64,000 nt of DNA from Otis tarda (taxonomy: Eukaryota; Chordata; Aves; Otidiformes; Otididae). A model generated the notes under the pieces. The model made no database searches. It was given only the letters and a program-made list of their open reading frames with translations, and was not told the DNA's origin. Shown here one piece after another: positions 21,981 to 34,975 of the stretch. The stretch spans positions 189,506,053 through 189,570,052 of the forward strand of contig CM048552.1 in the NCBI GenBank assembly GCA_026413225.1. The letters are read 5' to 3'. The stretch's first letter is position 1. The number at the start of each line of letters is the position of its first letter. The position numbers and the translations under genes are program-made.

Positions 21981-22856
21981 ATGGGCCTTGCAGGCCTCAC
22001 CCTCTGGCCTCTCGCCAGGCAGCCAACTAGGCCCGACTCGGCCCAGCCCGGCTGCAAGAAGTGGAGAGGAGATGAGAAGTGAATAAGATGTAAAAAAGAT
22101 CCTGAGAGACATCTACCACCCTGTTGTGAGGAACAGCTGCAGACGCCAAGGTCAGTTCAGAAAGGAGGGGGAGGAGTAATGCGGCTCCTGGCCAAGATTC
22201 CCCTGCAGCCTGTGGTGACGACCATAGTGGAGCAGGTTGTCCCCCTGCAGCCCATGGAGGTCCACGGAGGAGCAGAGATCCACTTGGAGCCCGTGAAGGA
22301 CCCCGTACCGGGGGAGGTGGATGCCTGAAGGAGGCTGTGGCCCGTGGAGGGCCCGCTGGGACAGCCGTTCTGGAGAGACTGTACTCCGTGGAAGAGATGA
22401 CCCACGCTGGAGCAGTTCCACGAAGGACTGTGGCGTAGGGGTGGGACCCCACGATAGAGCAGGGGAGGAATGTGAGGAGTTCTTCCCCCAACTGTGAAGC
22501 AGCGGCGTGAAACAACGTATGATGAACTGACTGCAACCCCCATTCCCTCTTCCCCGCTGTGCCACTCGGGGAGGGGGAAGGTAGTAGAGATAATGTTAAG
22601 CTTGGGAAGAGGGAGGGGTGGATGGAGGTTATCTTGTTCTCTGTCTCATTATCCTGCTGTTTGTAGTAATAAATGAATAGTTTTCCCCAAGTCGAGTCTG
22701 TTTTGCCCGTGATGGTAACTTTAAGGATTTCTCCCTGTCCTTATCTCAAACCTCGAGCCGTTTTTCCTTATATTTTCTCTCCCTGTTTTCTCGGAGGGTG
22801 GGGGGCGTGAGAGAGAGACTGCGTAGTCTGGTCCTGATCAGGGCTGAACTACGACA
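21868..22856 (+). mobile_element. Rearranged LTR-B copy at the 3' end of the provirus
   Basis: From about 21921 to 22856 the sequence aligns by eye with the solo LTR at 13228-14359 in reverse orientation, and it ends GGGCTGAACTACGACA with the expected CA. The first ~200 bp of the LTR, including its TG start and TATA-like box, are missing and replaced by the fold-back at 21816-21928. AATAAA is present at 22668-22673. The bases after 22856 (AAAGT) do not match those before LTR-A (TCCTC), so there is no target-site duplication for a combined element. The LTR-A provirus and LTR-B may have been joined by rearrangement or by a chimeric reverse-transcription product. Confidence 0.85.
22668..22673 (+). 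terminator. Polyadenylation signal of LTR-B copy
   Basis: AATAAA in GTAGTAATAAATGAATAG, the counterpart of the minus-strand signal at 13415-13410. Confidence 0.6.
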
Positions 22857-25298
22857 AAAGTATCACTGATGTCAGAAGGTCAGAAAAGAGCAATGTGTTT
22901 GTCTATACTTTCCTGAAGTTAAAGTAACAGCTTGTTGTAATCTGAAATAAAAATCAATGTGAAGTTGGGCTGTCCCACAGGGACCATCAGGACAGTTGAG
23001 GCACAGATGCTATCTTGTTCTCCAACTAGGTTTTGTCACCATACACATTATAACCTCAGCCCACATTAAGAGTCACCTCTAGCCAAAATGCAGCCCCCCA
23101 ACAAGGGGGACAGCCTTGTTGGTTCATCACCTGAGCTCAGATTCAGGTTGCCATTCACATACAGTGTATGGATCCAGCATGGGAGCAGTCAAAGGGAGGC
23201 TGAACCTTAGCAAATATTATAAGCCCTGTTCTTGCCAGCATGGTCTGGAGCCTGGCCAGCAGCCAGGAGAGTACCATGAGTACAGAAGTCATGGCATCTA
23301 GTTCATGTTTTGCCCTGGGTGTAGGACTAGTCAGATTCCTAGGAATTCCAGACACATCAAAGCAGTACTCAACCTCCTGAAGACAGGACAACATAATCCT
23401 CTCTAATGATACATTTGGAGACCTGTCATGCAGCTTCCTGTGAACCCATTCTCACTGTGTTGTATGCTGTAATTTAAGAGTAAAGGGAGACAGGAAAGCA
23501 TTGAACTCCCATGTAGCTTATAAAAGCAGTGGAAAGTTTCTTTTCCCTTAAAATTTTACACCTCTATAAAGCACAGTCAGTCAAGAGTCAAGTGTATACC
23601 CAGTAGTGTCTGCAAACGTATGGGCATATATTCATGAAGTCAGGAACTTTCCCAGGTGAGTCAAATTAGATTGCTTTATTAACTAACCCAAATGAAGATG
23701 TGTAAAGGTTATCCCTGATGGAAACTGCAGTCAGCATTGCTTACACAAGAGTCCAACTTATGAGTCAAATTTTGTTTTCCTGGTATTACCACCTTCTGAA
23801 AAGACAGTTAATGTATCATTTCAAGGCTGGAAAACATGGCACTGTTGTTCAAGACAAGTCTAAATTTTCACCAACAGAGCTACAATCTGATAAACCTCCT
23901 TTTTTTTTTTTTTTTTTTCTGAGAACAGTAGCACTAAAGACATGAAAACTGTCATTTTCAAAGCAAGCAAAGCGATTAATGTATTTCTTCCAAACTGCAT
24001 TTTTTAAAATGTCAATATTGCAGCTTTATTTGTCATTATTAAAAGCTTGTCCTTTGTTTCTGGAAGACTGTGTTTGTCAGATACATTTCTTAACCTTTTT
24101 TTTTTTTTACTTATTTAATACTTCATAAAATCTAAACTTGCAGATGGTAGTGGGAATGGGAAATCAGTAGGAGGGTGTGTTTCTGTTCACTTTGGAGTAA
24201 AGTTAAGTTTTTCTTTCCTAAGATTATTCCTCTGAATTTTCTCTCAGGCTAGGAGCTTGTAGTTCCAAATTCATCATATGACCTCTTGGAAAGTACAGAG
24301 TGCTAAAAGATAATATTATATTGTGAGTCTTTTCCCTTTCTCCAGGAAGAGCTACAAGTGGTTCAAAGCCATCGTGAGCTTCCCGTAGAGATTGCTCCAT
24401 ATGCTGACCATATGGTAACTCCGTATGGTGACTCGTAGATCTGGCAGAAGTGAAGGACTTAGCCCAGTCTAAGCAGTCACATACAAACTGGAAAAAAAAA
24501 ATAAATCTGATCTTACCAAGCTGGCCCTTACTGACAGCCTAGCCCACTGTGTGTTTCCAGACCTCTGCAGGGACATAAATGGTAGTTTAGAGAGAAGTAC
24601 TCTGAGTAAAGTCCTCTCTTCACCCTGTCTGTTAAAGATGAACCAGTCTGCAGAAAGACACACAAGACTTAGCAACAAGGGTGTAATAAATAAGTCAAAA
24701 TCTGACTTTGTAGCCTGTGGATAAGAACATTTCTTTAGAAAAAACGACCCTTTTAATTTGTCTAGGGAAATTGTAAAATTGAGCAAGGAAATATGCAAAG
24801 ATTTCCACATGTCTCCAGGAGAAGCAATGCTGGCAAATACATCTTCACAATCATTATCTGTTATAAACTCGAACTCTCTTGGTTTTTTATGTGCTTACTG
24901 GAAAGCTTAAGTTGGAAAAACCAAAGTGCTTTGGAGGCTATTCTGCAGTATGATATTTAAAAGTTTTCTAGAGAAGCCAGTGCCATCAGGCTGGACATAC
25001 ACTTTTATTTTTACTATACTTGTTCATAGTGAACAAGTTAACCTTCTTTTAGTCTTTCATGTACTCTGAATGAAGACTTGAATTAAAAATCTCTTATGCC
25101 CTTTCCTTGAAAGTGACATATATTTTGGAAAGCTTTCTGTGCTGCAGACCAGTAGATAACCCAGAAGTTTAGGCCAAGTGAGCATGTGAAACTTTTTCTT
25201 TAAATATTTAGCAAATAGGGAAATGTCTAGTTGAAACATCCCTCCTTATTCATCCATGCAGCCCTCCTGACATCTTTGCTCAACTTACAGGTCTTGAA
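22857..25298. other. Unassigned DNA with a GC-richer block, no gene recognised
   Basis: Positions 22960-23460 are more GC-rich than the surroundings, but I find no coding frame, LTR end or known repeat there. A 19-base T-run lies at 23900-23918. Near 24398-24435 a short imperfect duplication (CATATGGTAACTC and CGTATGGTGACTC) is visible. Confidence 0.45.
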
Positions 25299-25464
25299 AG
25301 CCTGCCCAGAGAAGTTGTGGATACCTCATCATTGGAAGAGTTCAAGGTCAGGTTGGATGAGGCTTTGATCTAGTGAAAGATGTCCCTGCTCCTTGCAGGG
25401 AGGTTGGACTAGGTGATCTTTAAAGGTTCCTTCCAACTCAATTCTATGATTCTATGCTTCTATA
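25299..25464 (+). mobile_element. CR1 LINE 3' fragment
   Basis: About 165 bp of CR1. It includes the end of ORF2 (GCCCAGAGAAGTTGTGGAT, the family's LPREVVD block) and the 3'-UTR with GGTTGGACTAGGTGATC, closing with ATTCTATGATTCTATGCTTCTAT. Confidence 0.92.
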
Positions 25465-27200
25465 TTTTATTTTAATCTGTCTAATGCTTAATTCAGCCCA
25501 GAGATAGAAGCCTAAGCTAGTGTGAGAAGAAGAAATTATCTCTGTATTGTTCTTTTAAATTTCAGAATAAGGGATAAAGAGGTATATTGGTTTACTTTTG
25601 AAACTTCCCATTACTGTCACAGCACATTTTGTTTGGCTGAAAGGCCAAATTAACTGTGAATTTAAAGTCTAAATTTGTACTTTACCTGCTCTTCCACCAC
25701 TGAAACACACACATAGTTTTTTACCACACATTCATTCATGGGAATTGAGCCAAAGAATATCTTCAAGCTGTAGAAGTTCCCAGGGAATCCAGGCAGAAAA
25801 TATGAAAGAATATATTAACAATTCAGAAATCTATTCTTGTATTTTGAACTAACTAGAGACTCAGTGATGAAATTGGGTGAGAAGACCTTTTATCTTGCTA
25901 TACTGGGTTGTCTAATAACATTAAGTTTCCTTCATCTTGATGATTTTTTCTTTATTTTTTTCTTCTTGTCCATGCAACATAAGAGACCTGACTGGATTTA
26001 CCAACTCAGTAACACTATAACTTTGTAATCGTTCTGTGAATTCCTCTTAGCAAGCTATCTTTCTTTATCCTGTGATCTGCCACTTTATCACATCCTTCTA
26101 CTTTTAAAAGTTACTCAGAATTTCAGTGCTAATCCAGTCACTCCATTAGAATAACTAACTAAAAAATATTTCACTTAATGTTAATTTCATCTAACTCTAG
26201 CCATCTCAAAGTAAGTATGTGGACTAATGAATAATTTAGGCTCCCTCTGTAAGCAAGAAAGAGATGTTTTCTACGATATGACTCCTCTCACTTTGAAATA
26301 AGTGCCCATAGCAAGTGGAAAGAACTGCTTCCTGGATGTACTTTTTTTTCCTACTGACTAATGCAAGAGCACAGATATTTACCTCAGATTGGAAATTAAC
26401 ACTGAGACTAGATTTTAGGATAAAGCTGAATAAGGTGACTAGAGAGAGAAAAAATGTAAAATGTTTTCCATAATTGTACAATAAAAACATCCAGCATTTA
26501 AAATATCTTGTCTTGGCTGCTCCCTCCATCAAGTTAGGACACTAGTTGAACAGTTAGTCTGATCAACTGTAGCAGTACTTACATACTTATTACCAAGAAA
26601 ACTATATAATATGATTTTTCTGTCATTTGCTATGGAATTAAGTAACAGTTAATTGGCACGTGTGGCAAATTAAATGCACAAGGAATCCACACTGCATAAG
26701 AGCATCTTCCTCTCACTAATATCTAGTCTTGCTGAAGCTTAGGTCCACTTTCTCTCCAACCGTAGGAATGGAGGAAATGAAGACAGACACTTCAAAATGC
26801 AGATGGTGTTTGCTTTACCTAGAAATCACCTAGTCAGACCTCACCTCTAGAAGAAAATATGCACTTGAGTGTCTGGTTGCTTTTGCAAGCACAGCAGCTG
26901 CCTTCTCTCTGCTAATATTCTCTTCAGTATCAAGAAAAGCCACTAACCTATTAAGGTTTTGAAGGATTTAAAAAAGAGAGTAATGATCTCTTACTATGGC
27001 TAAAATAGGTGACATGGGTGAAACTTGAAATTCATGACATCTCCTGGAAGGCCACAAGGAGCTCCTATAATATCATATGGCTTTTGTGTGCTGTTTACAG
27101 GAGTTTAGTTTGGGACTATTGTTGCTTGTGGTCTGGCTTTGTGGTCCTGTTCTTCATTTTCAGGATTATTCCTCAAGATTATGGTGGGAAAACACAATGG
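25465..27200. other. Unique AT-rich DNA, no gene recognised
   Basis: Only short open frames without recognisable domains. No repeat identified. Confidence 0.5.
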
Positions 27201-27273
27201 ACCTTGCAGGGGGGTTGGACTAGATGACCCTTGAAGGCTCCTTCCAACCCTAACCATTCTACGATTCTGTGAT
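27201..27273 (+). mobile_element. CR1 3' terminal stub
   Basis: A 73-bp CR1 3' end with GGTTGGACTAGATGACC, CTCCTTCCAACCC and a terminal ATTCTACGATTCTGTG. Everything 5' of the last UTR block is missing. Confidence 0.88.
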
Positions 27274-28099
27274 TTGTAAATTGTCTTTAGGGAAAATAAA
27301 AAGAAAGTGCCATTTGGCATAATTAAGCATGGAGCAAAATTAATTTCCAGTAGCAAGGCACTGACTTTAACAACGTATTCAATAAGAACAATGTCCTGCA
27401 AAGTAGAATCATATTTACTCCTTCTGGAGAATTTTGTAGGCTAAAATGTTAGAAAAAGAGCTGTCTGGCAAGCACTTCTTCTGAAAAGACAACATAACCA
27501 GACTGAGAAAGGTCCCCTATTCTGACTTCTCTGATGCAGATTTTGTCTGGAAATGTTTAGGTAATTGGTCTGAGAGGGGTCTGTGTGTGTGTATATACAT
27601 ATATATATAAAATAAAAGCCTGCATGATCTCAATAATAACAAAACCACCATAGTTACATATGGACTGAAAGTGATTGAATAAATACAGAATAAAATTAAA
27701 GGTGTCCTCCTAGACAGAACAAACTAGAAACCTGTGTTGCAACTGTAGAAGTTCAAATGGTCAGAGTGAAACCACTGAAGTGTCTATTCTTAGGTGAGTG
27801 TAGACCTCAGTACCTCATGAAACGGAGACAGAAAAAATGAAAAATTAAATAGTAAAGGCAAATGATAGAGTGACTGCTGACAACAAGAACATTTTACAGA
27901 AAGCATAAGATACTCACGTTGAGAAAGGAAAAGACATTCCGAACCTTGAAGGACTACATAGGATGTGGCTTTGATTTTCTCTGATATTTTAAGGAGTTTT
28001 TTAGATATCAGAGTATGACTCTGACACAAAAGATATAAAACTTATGAACCAGAGTTGTTTGTTAAGCAACTGTAATTGTACTTCAATAGGCACAAATAT
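27274..28099. other. No gene recognised; one dinucleotide repeat
   Basis: A (TG)n-(TA)n microsatellite lies at about 27582-27610. Nothing else is assigned. Confidence 0.5.
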
Positions 28100-28643
28100 A
28101 TAGAATCATAGAATCATAGAATGGTTAGGGTTGGAAGGGACCTTCAAAGGTCATCTAGTCCAACCCCCCTGCAAGGAGCAGGGACATCCCTGACTAGATC
28201 AGGTTGCTCAGAGCCTCATCCAGCCTGGCCTTGAACGTTTGCAGGGATGGGGCCTCTACCACCTTTCTGGGCAACCTGTTCCAGTGTTCTATAACTCGCA
28301 TCGTAAAAATTTTTTTCCTAATATCCAATCTAAATCTACCCCCCTCTATTTTAAAACCATTACCCCTCGTCCTATTGCAACAGGCCCTACTAAACAGCCT
28401 TTCCCCATCTTTCCTGTAGGCCCCTTGAGGTACTGGAAGACTGCTATCAGGTCTCCCTGGAGCCTCCTCTTCTCCAGGCTGAACAGTCCCAACTCTCTCA
28501 GCCTGTCCTCATAAGAGAGGTGCTCCAGCCCTTTTATCATCTTTGTGGCCCTCCTCTGGATCCTCTCCAACTGGTCCATGTCCTTCTTGTGTTGGGGGCT
28601 CCAGAACTGGACACAGTACTCCAGGTGGGGTCTCACCAGGGCA
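28100..28643 (-). mobile_element. CR1 LINE 3' fragment, minus strand
   Basis: A young-looking CR1 3' end of about 545 bp, starting at its terminal ATAGAATCATAGAATCATAG on the left. On the minus strand the ORF2 C-terminal region reads [20 protein letters not shown], then [20 protein letters not shown], and [20 protein letters not shown] frameshift follows after QYLKG, so the rest of the protein is lost. The 5' end is cut just upstream of LVRPHLEYC. Confidence 0.94.
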
Positions 28644-31311
28644 GCTACATGCTGCACATAGAATTTCTCTGCTTTGAGCTTTGCCTTTACATACTTGAGT
28701 GTTCAGCTATATTTCTTTGGAGTTTCACCTTCTCACAGAGCTGTAAGCAATCTCTCACCTGCCTTACTTAAGATGATGTGAACAAGCCCTCACAATTGCT
28801 TCATTCAATCAAAGAAACCTCCAGAGAAATTTCATCTGTCAGTAAATCATTTAGGAAGTTTTATGCACGAGTATTTTTATTTTTTTTTTTACTATTTTTG
28901 ACTTCCTGGAAGCTTTCAATCAGGTTAGCGTTTTAATTGTTCCCTGCTTATTTTCTCACAAAACTTAGAAATCCTACCAGTTTTCCCAGAGGAGACTGTA
29001 AGATTCAATAAAAAGACCTAATTTAGACATGGATGGAGTTTATCAGCTTTATTTGTTCAAGCTTAAAAAATTACAGATTCTTGAATGTTACTATTTGAGT
29101 TCATGTGTAACAATAACAACTTTTCAGCCTATTCCAGTACATCCAGCAGATCATACAAAAGACTGTGTTGCCTGTGAGTTTCTCTGTTTTGTGTTTTATA
29201 AGCTTATGGTGACATAGACAGAACCTACAAACTCCCAGGGAATAGCTTTGTCTCATAACTAAAAAAAGTTTTATTGTCTTACAGAGCTTAAAAAAAAATA
29301 TTTGTTGGAAAGCAGTTTCTATATCCATGGTAATTGCTACACTTAGATCAACAATATCTATTCTTAATCCTGCTTCTTACAAGGACAGTGCATGCACAGG
29401 AATTCTATGAAATTCAAAAAAGCAAATGTGAAAAGTTATTAAAAAAATAAATATTTTCTTACTTTTTTCATAAGTAAAGGACTTTCTTTTAAATCTGTAT
29501 CTTTCTAGACTAGCCAAACAAGGAGAAGGGGGTGGGGAGGGGACCATAAGGAAAAACACAGAAAAGAAAAAGAAAAAGAGAGAAAGAAAGATAAAGGGGA
29601 AGAGGAAGGAAAAATGTAAAAAGTATAAAAAAGAAAAAATAAACACTTAAATGGAAACATTGCTACTCAACAATAGGGAGAGTAACATTTAATTGCAGAG
29701 TTGCGTTCAACGAAGTGGCTACAAAACCACTTCCACCAATGATGCAACAAATGTCCACCAAGCAGTGATGAAGGGAAGAAGCGAGGTGTATGCAACAAAG
29801 TAAGCAATCAGTATGTCACACAGTGTTTCACAGCACATTCATGAACTAGCTAAATCAAACTATTTGTTCATTAGAAATTATTAGCTGTATTCTTTTTGCG
29901 ACAGGTGGCAATGTGCATTCATTTGGCACAGAAGAGAAGAGCACCTTCTTTCTTCCAAAACTCCCAAACAAAAACCAAAACAAAACCCCTGTCAGTAACA
30001 AATCTTTCATGTTTCCTGTTAAGCTCAAAGAAGAAAGAGCATTTTATTTTTTATTGCAACTGAAATAATTCATGGAGTGACTTTTAATAAGTCCTTTACT
30101 GAAATATTAAGATTTAAATGTTATACCTTAACCACAGCAGCTGTGATAAGGAAAGCAGAAGATAAATTGTTTGGGAGCTGTGAGAGTATGTAGCGTATAA
30201 ATGTTCATAAGACTGCAAATGTAAAAGAAAAATAGTTCCTTAAAATCATAAATATTCATAAATAGTGTTTCTAGGTTACTGCTCAGCATATGTAAATTCT
30301 CATTTTTTCTTCACTAGCATACAAAGTTTTTAATTTCCTGTTCTGAACAGTATCATTTGTGTTGAAAAATAAATGTTGCCCTTGTTTCCAGATATGGCTA
30401 AAACCAGCAGTCAGTGAAAAGACCGCTGCAGGGTCAGCTCCTCTCAAAATTATGTGAAAAGTAGATTGTAATTCAATCCTGAAGACAGAAAAGTTTCAGG
30501 ATGCGTAATGTAGGTGGAAGCAGCCATCCTACGGAGATGCCTCATCTACAGTGGCAGCCTAAACAAGCAGTTTAGATGAAAAACCTAAGTTAAATATAGT
30601 AAAGTGAATCCCATCTTGTGTCTGTGCATGATCTATGTCATATGGCCTTGATTACAGTTAGATCCTCAAGGTATGCCTGTGTATTGCTTGCTACTCAGAC
30701 TGCAGATAATACTCATACTGCTAGTAATGCTAACACAATATGAATAAAAAGATGAATATGAATACAGTACTGCTACTTTACAGTTACAGAGTCATAGCAA
30801 AATACTGCCTGTTAAGAACAAGATCCATGAAACATGACAGTATTTTTTTTATCCTGTCTTCATTTTCTGTAACAGTGGAAGATTGCTCAACAGTGTCAAT
30901 AACACCGCAGAAAAGTGTTAGCTATCAGAGAAAATTTAGGACAAAATTCCTGGGAAATTTTCTTTCTTTACTTCAGCAGAAATTCAAGTTTGTTAGTTAA
31001 ATCAGCTGTAACAGAAAAAAGTAACAAAGCTGGCAAGCTCTAGAGCAATGCTCTCGCTTCACAATATTGGAGTAAAATCATTGCTTTCACAAAAAAAAAA
31101 TTACAAAGTATAAACTATTACAATATTTCCAACATTTTATGCTTGCTATTTTACATTTAAATTCTATGTCACAAGCTATGCAAGTTCTCTGGAATCAAAA
31201 CAACTTTGTAAACCAAAATCCTGAATTTGAATGGAAAATGCTATTCTGCATTCCAAATTCTGTATTCTCTTCTGTATTCCCAATCCCAGTAAAATTGTAT
31301 TAAGAAAAACA
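28644..31311. other. Unique AT-rich DNA with purine-rich tract, no gene recognised
   Basis: A strongly purine-biased tract (GAAA/GGAA type) lies at 29520-29640 and a T-run near 28880. No supported gene. Confidence 0.5.
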
Positions 31312-31482
31312 GGATCGACAGCATGAGTCAGCAGTGTGCCCTGGCAGCCAAGAGCTGTTCAACATCTTTGTCGGTGACATGGACAGTGGGATAGAGTGCA
31401 CCCTTTGCAAGTTTGCTGATGACACGAAGCTGTGTGGTGCGGTCAACGTGCTGGAGGGAAGGGATGCCATCCAGAGGGACCG
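31312..31482 (+). mobile_element. Rearranged internal CR1 fragment
   Basis: Two CR1 ORF2 pieces in swapped order. Part one (31312 to about 31351) matches the SQQCALAA region, which lies at about 2175-2215 in the copy at 1693-2828. Part two (about 31353-31482) matches the earlier reverse transcriptase block and reads [40 protein letters not shown]. Here the catalytic FADD box (31412-31423) is intact. No CR1 3' end is present, so this is not a simple 5'-truncated insertion. Confidence 0.85.
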
Positions 31483-34400
31483 TGAGTGGTGGGCCAATGC
31501 AAACGTGTGGAATGGCTTTAAGAGGAACAGAAAATTTCCAGACCATTCAATTTTCCTCCAGCTGAAATATAACCTGGGCAGCTAGAAAGGCTGAGAACGG
31601 CCTTAAATCCAAGTGTTCTTCTTCCTCACTGACTGCTATGCCATAAACTGTCATAAAAGTAGGTGACAGTGCCATTTCCACCATTTAGCACAAAAAGGGA
31701 ATAATTTTCTTTTTTTTTGGAAAAAGGTTGCACATCCTACATGCAGAGGAGACTTTCATCCCGCTGTATGCAATTACCTAATTTTCAGATGGCTGAAGTA
31801 CGGAAAATGAATCTTAACCGCAGTATACAAATGGAGACTAATAAATGCACTGTAAATTCACACTGTTATTGCTACACAACTCCCTTGTGTATGCAAACTC
31901 ATTGACCTTTGGAGACCATTCATGGAATTAGATGTTGACTAGTACAAGTTGTCATTTGGAGTCCTAACATGAAGAAGAAGTAGAAGATCTGAAAACCAGT
32001 CTTTTATCCCCATAACATATCAATTGGTTTAATAAAAATAGACCTCTCTTATAAATCTCTCCTACAGATCCTGCGCGTATAATTAGCTCATCATAACTAC
32101 ACAAAATTGTTTATGTTATCATTTTTGTTGAGTAGAGGGGTTTTTATGACTATGACCAGTGTCTCTGACTAAAAGGACAAATTACTTATTTTAGAAGTAT
32201 GAAGTGTTATATTAATCACCTTTCAGTCATAACATCTAGAACAAAAAAAAAAATTTTGTAATAGTGAGAAGTGAGTTGGCAATACTTTCTTTACCTCTAG
32301 TATCTAAAGATATTTTCCAGGTCTTATAAACAGCCTAAGAAAATTCTTGCTAATACAAAAATTTTTATGCTATGAGGTAGTTTATGTTCTGCAGCATCTT
32401 TCTGACTGAAGCTGATTCTAATAAACTTCATACTTGATTCTTGAGACACAGACATTGTCAGGCAGCAATAAAAGTAAATAACACACTGTTTGATTCAAGT
32501 GCTAACTATCTGGATGCAGACGGTTTCCAAATTCTTGTCATAAGTAGCACCATCCAAAAGTGCTGATCCCTGCTTCTAGTCACATTCCAAGTGTTTTGGA
32601 TGATGTTGCAGTGAATAGTGGTGACTCATTTCAACATAGAATCATCAGTTGGACCTGCAGTTTAGATTTCAGGAAAGCATCGCACAGATGCCAAAGCCAC
32701 ATGTTTATTTGATTTATTTATATTTGAGGGTAGGAGGCTTCTTTGGAACCCCTCTCTGAGCCTGAGGGATCCTCTTTTCTGATTCCTCCCCTGCATCCTT
32801 GTGGCCCTTGTGGTCCTTTTGGCCAAGGAGAACAGGACACACCTTTTTGAGCTGCCAGATTCTTATCAGCCTGAAGTAGGACTCCCTGCCATCCACATCT
32901 AAGCATGAGAAACGTGGAAATAGGACCAAACAGACTTAAGCACCTTTGGGAACTTTCCTCGTAAAGTATAACAGAAAACCTCTTTCACAAATTGAAATGA
33001 TCTTTCTTTTTTTTTTGGCTTGTGGAGTGTTTTTGGAGAAAGGAACTTACAGTGTGTTCATTTTTTAGGCTACCGGTGGCTTCATTTTAGTCATGAGGGC
33101 AATACATGAGTGTACAACCGGGTGAGGATGGTGATGTTGGAGATCTGGTTATTTTCTGTATGACTTGTTTTATAGGGCTGATGAAATAAGGATACCCCCT
33201 CTCCAGTCACTTCATCATTTTGATTATGAATGCTGGTGCAATACATCGGAAAGCTGCTGGTTTGCATCACATTCAGACAACCTAATTGTGAAGGGATGGG
33301 ATCCCGTATCAGTATTACAAGCCATGTAGGTTCTTTCAACTCCATTTCAACTACTGTGAATTATTATGTTGTACACACAGCGGCTACTTATTAGCACCCA
33401 CACATACACAGGTTTATACAGATGCACACACGTTACTTAGCTGTTGTGGTCTGAGAACAATTTTCAATAGAAATAATACTTCTAATGAGGAGAGATACGA
33501 GGCCTGTAAGGGGCAATGGATTAATTCCTAACTGAATATATTTTGGTATCAGTTTAGAGTGAGAATACTGGTACAGGCTTTCATCTTTACTCCACCTGCC
33601 ATCATGTAGGCACATTTTTCTGTTGCCCACTGAGGACCTGGCTAAGATTTATCAAAAGCCACATTTCTGATTATGAATACAGAAACTGTAACCTTGGTAA
33701 GACAGTGAACTATGTCCTCTGACTGAGTTGTGCTCAGCGTAGGGAAAAAAAAGTGTAGATACTGTTTTTAGCTGAGGTGGAGTTGATCACCAAGGGGGAG
33801 TAGACTCGCAGTGTATTCATGGTATTAAATTTGAATTATTCATTTTAGTACAGAGAAAAAAACTTAAAAGATACATTCTAAAAATGACAGGTGGCACTAC
33901 ATTGTTTTGCATGTGCAAAAAGTACATGACACGGTGCCCTTACTCAAAAAGCGCTTCTTAATTAAGACATACAGTAAAATTACTGTTTAATTGAATTCCA
34001 GGTGTCCTAGCAAGCTATGTCTATTTTATGTATGTGTCATCTGAATTAACTTGAATGCAGATGGAAATTTGGAAACATGGAATTTCTTAGAATACTGTTT
34101 GGCAGTTCAATTTATTGTACTGATGTCATTCAGAGCAGACTTAAATACAGAGTATTAAAGTCTCTAGGGAATAAAAGTCTGTCATTTTCTAGCTAAGACA
34201 GTTCTAATCATACCTTCACCAAGAATCAAAATTTATTTCTAATGAGGCTTTTGAATAGCAATTTAAAAATATTTATGCATACTTAGAAAATTATTTAATA
34301 ATTAATAGAAGCACTGATAGGATCAGTCAAATACACTTTTAGTTCTTTAATTAAGTCATTCTTTATAACTTCCATGAACGTAAGGTGGAATTAATCTCAA

Positions 34401-34867
34401 TCAGCTTGCACTAGCTAAATGTTTGAAGTTTACTTTAAGTGAGTCATATAAACTTCCTGCAATAATAAGGAGAAAAAGTACCTCCAGAAACCAATTTAGA
34501 TAAGCTAAGATGAACTCTTGAAGTGACTCTTTTTCTCAGTTTCTTTCTGGAAGAAGCCTTGAATAGTTTCTTGGACCAGACATCTGAGCACTAGACTACT
34601 GAAAACAGGCAAAATAAATTCCACCATGACTGGTCATAGTGAGGCTACGTAGTCTTAATGACAAAACTTTTATGGGTTAGAAGATCATAGGACATATTTG
34701 TCTTCTACAAGGGCATATAAATGCATGTATTTGTATTTTGTCTTTATTTTAATTTTTGGAAAATGATAGTTATAGAGAGACTATCCAGAAAATAATTTTA
34801 GTCCATTTTTCATTAGTAGGAACAAATACATAGCACACGCTTCTAGGTTTCAAGTTTTATGTGTGTA

Positions 34868-34975
34868 ACAAGTAAGAAATGGCAAAGAATGTTTGTCATT
34901 TATGCCAATTATGTGTATACGAAGTATGTGTATAACAAGTATTATGTGTATAAAAAGTATGAAATGGCAAAGACA
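34868..34975. repeat. Small degenerate minisatellite
   Basis: TATGTGTATA recurs at about 34910, 34925 and 34943. A flanking block, AAGTA(A/T)GAAATGGCAAAGA, occurs at 34870 and again at 34955. The whole is a local tandem expansion of about 108 bp. Confidence 0.7.

Noticed and set aside
21707..22565. Minus-strand open frames up to 169 codons
   Set aside because: They run antisense through the rearranged LTR-B. Only the 21706-21817 part is meaningful, as inverted gag sequence.
19296..22856. Search for pol, env and a polypurine tract in the provirus
   Set aside because: No reverse transcriptase, integrase or envelope motif was found between the gag-like frame and LTR-B in any frame. The element lacks these genes.
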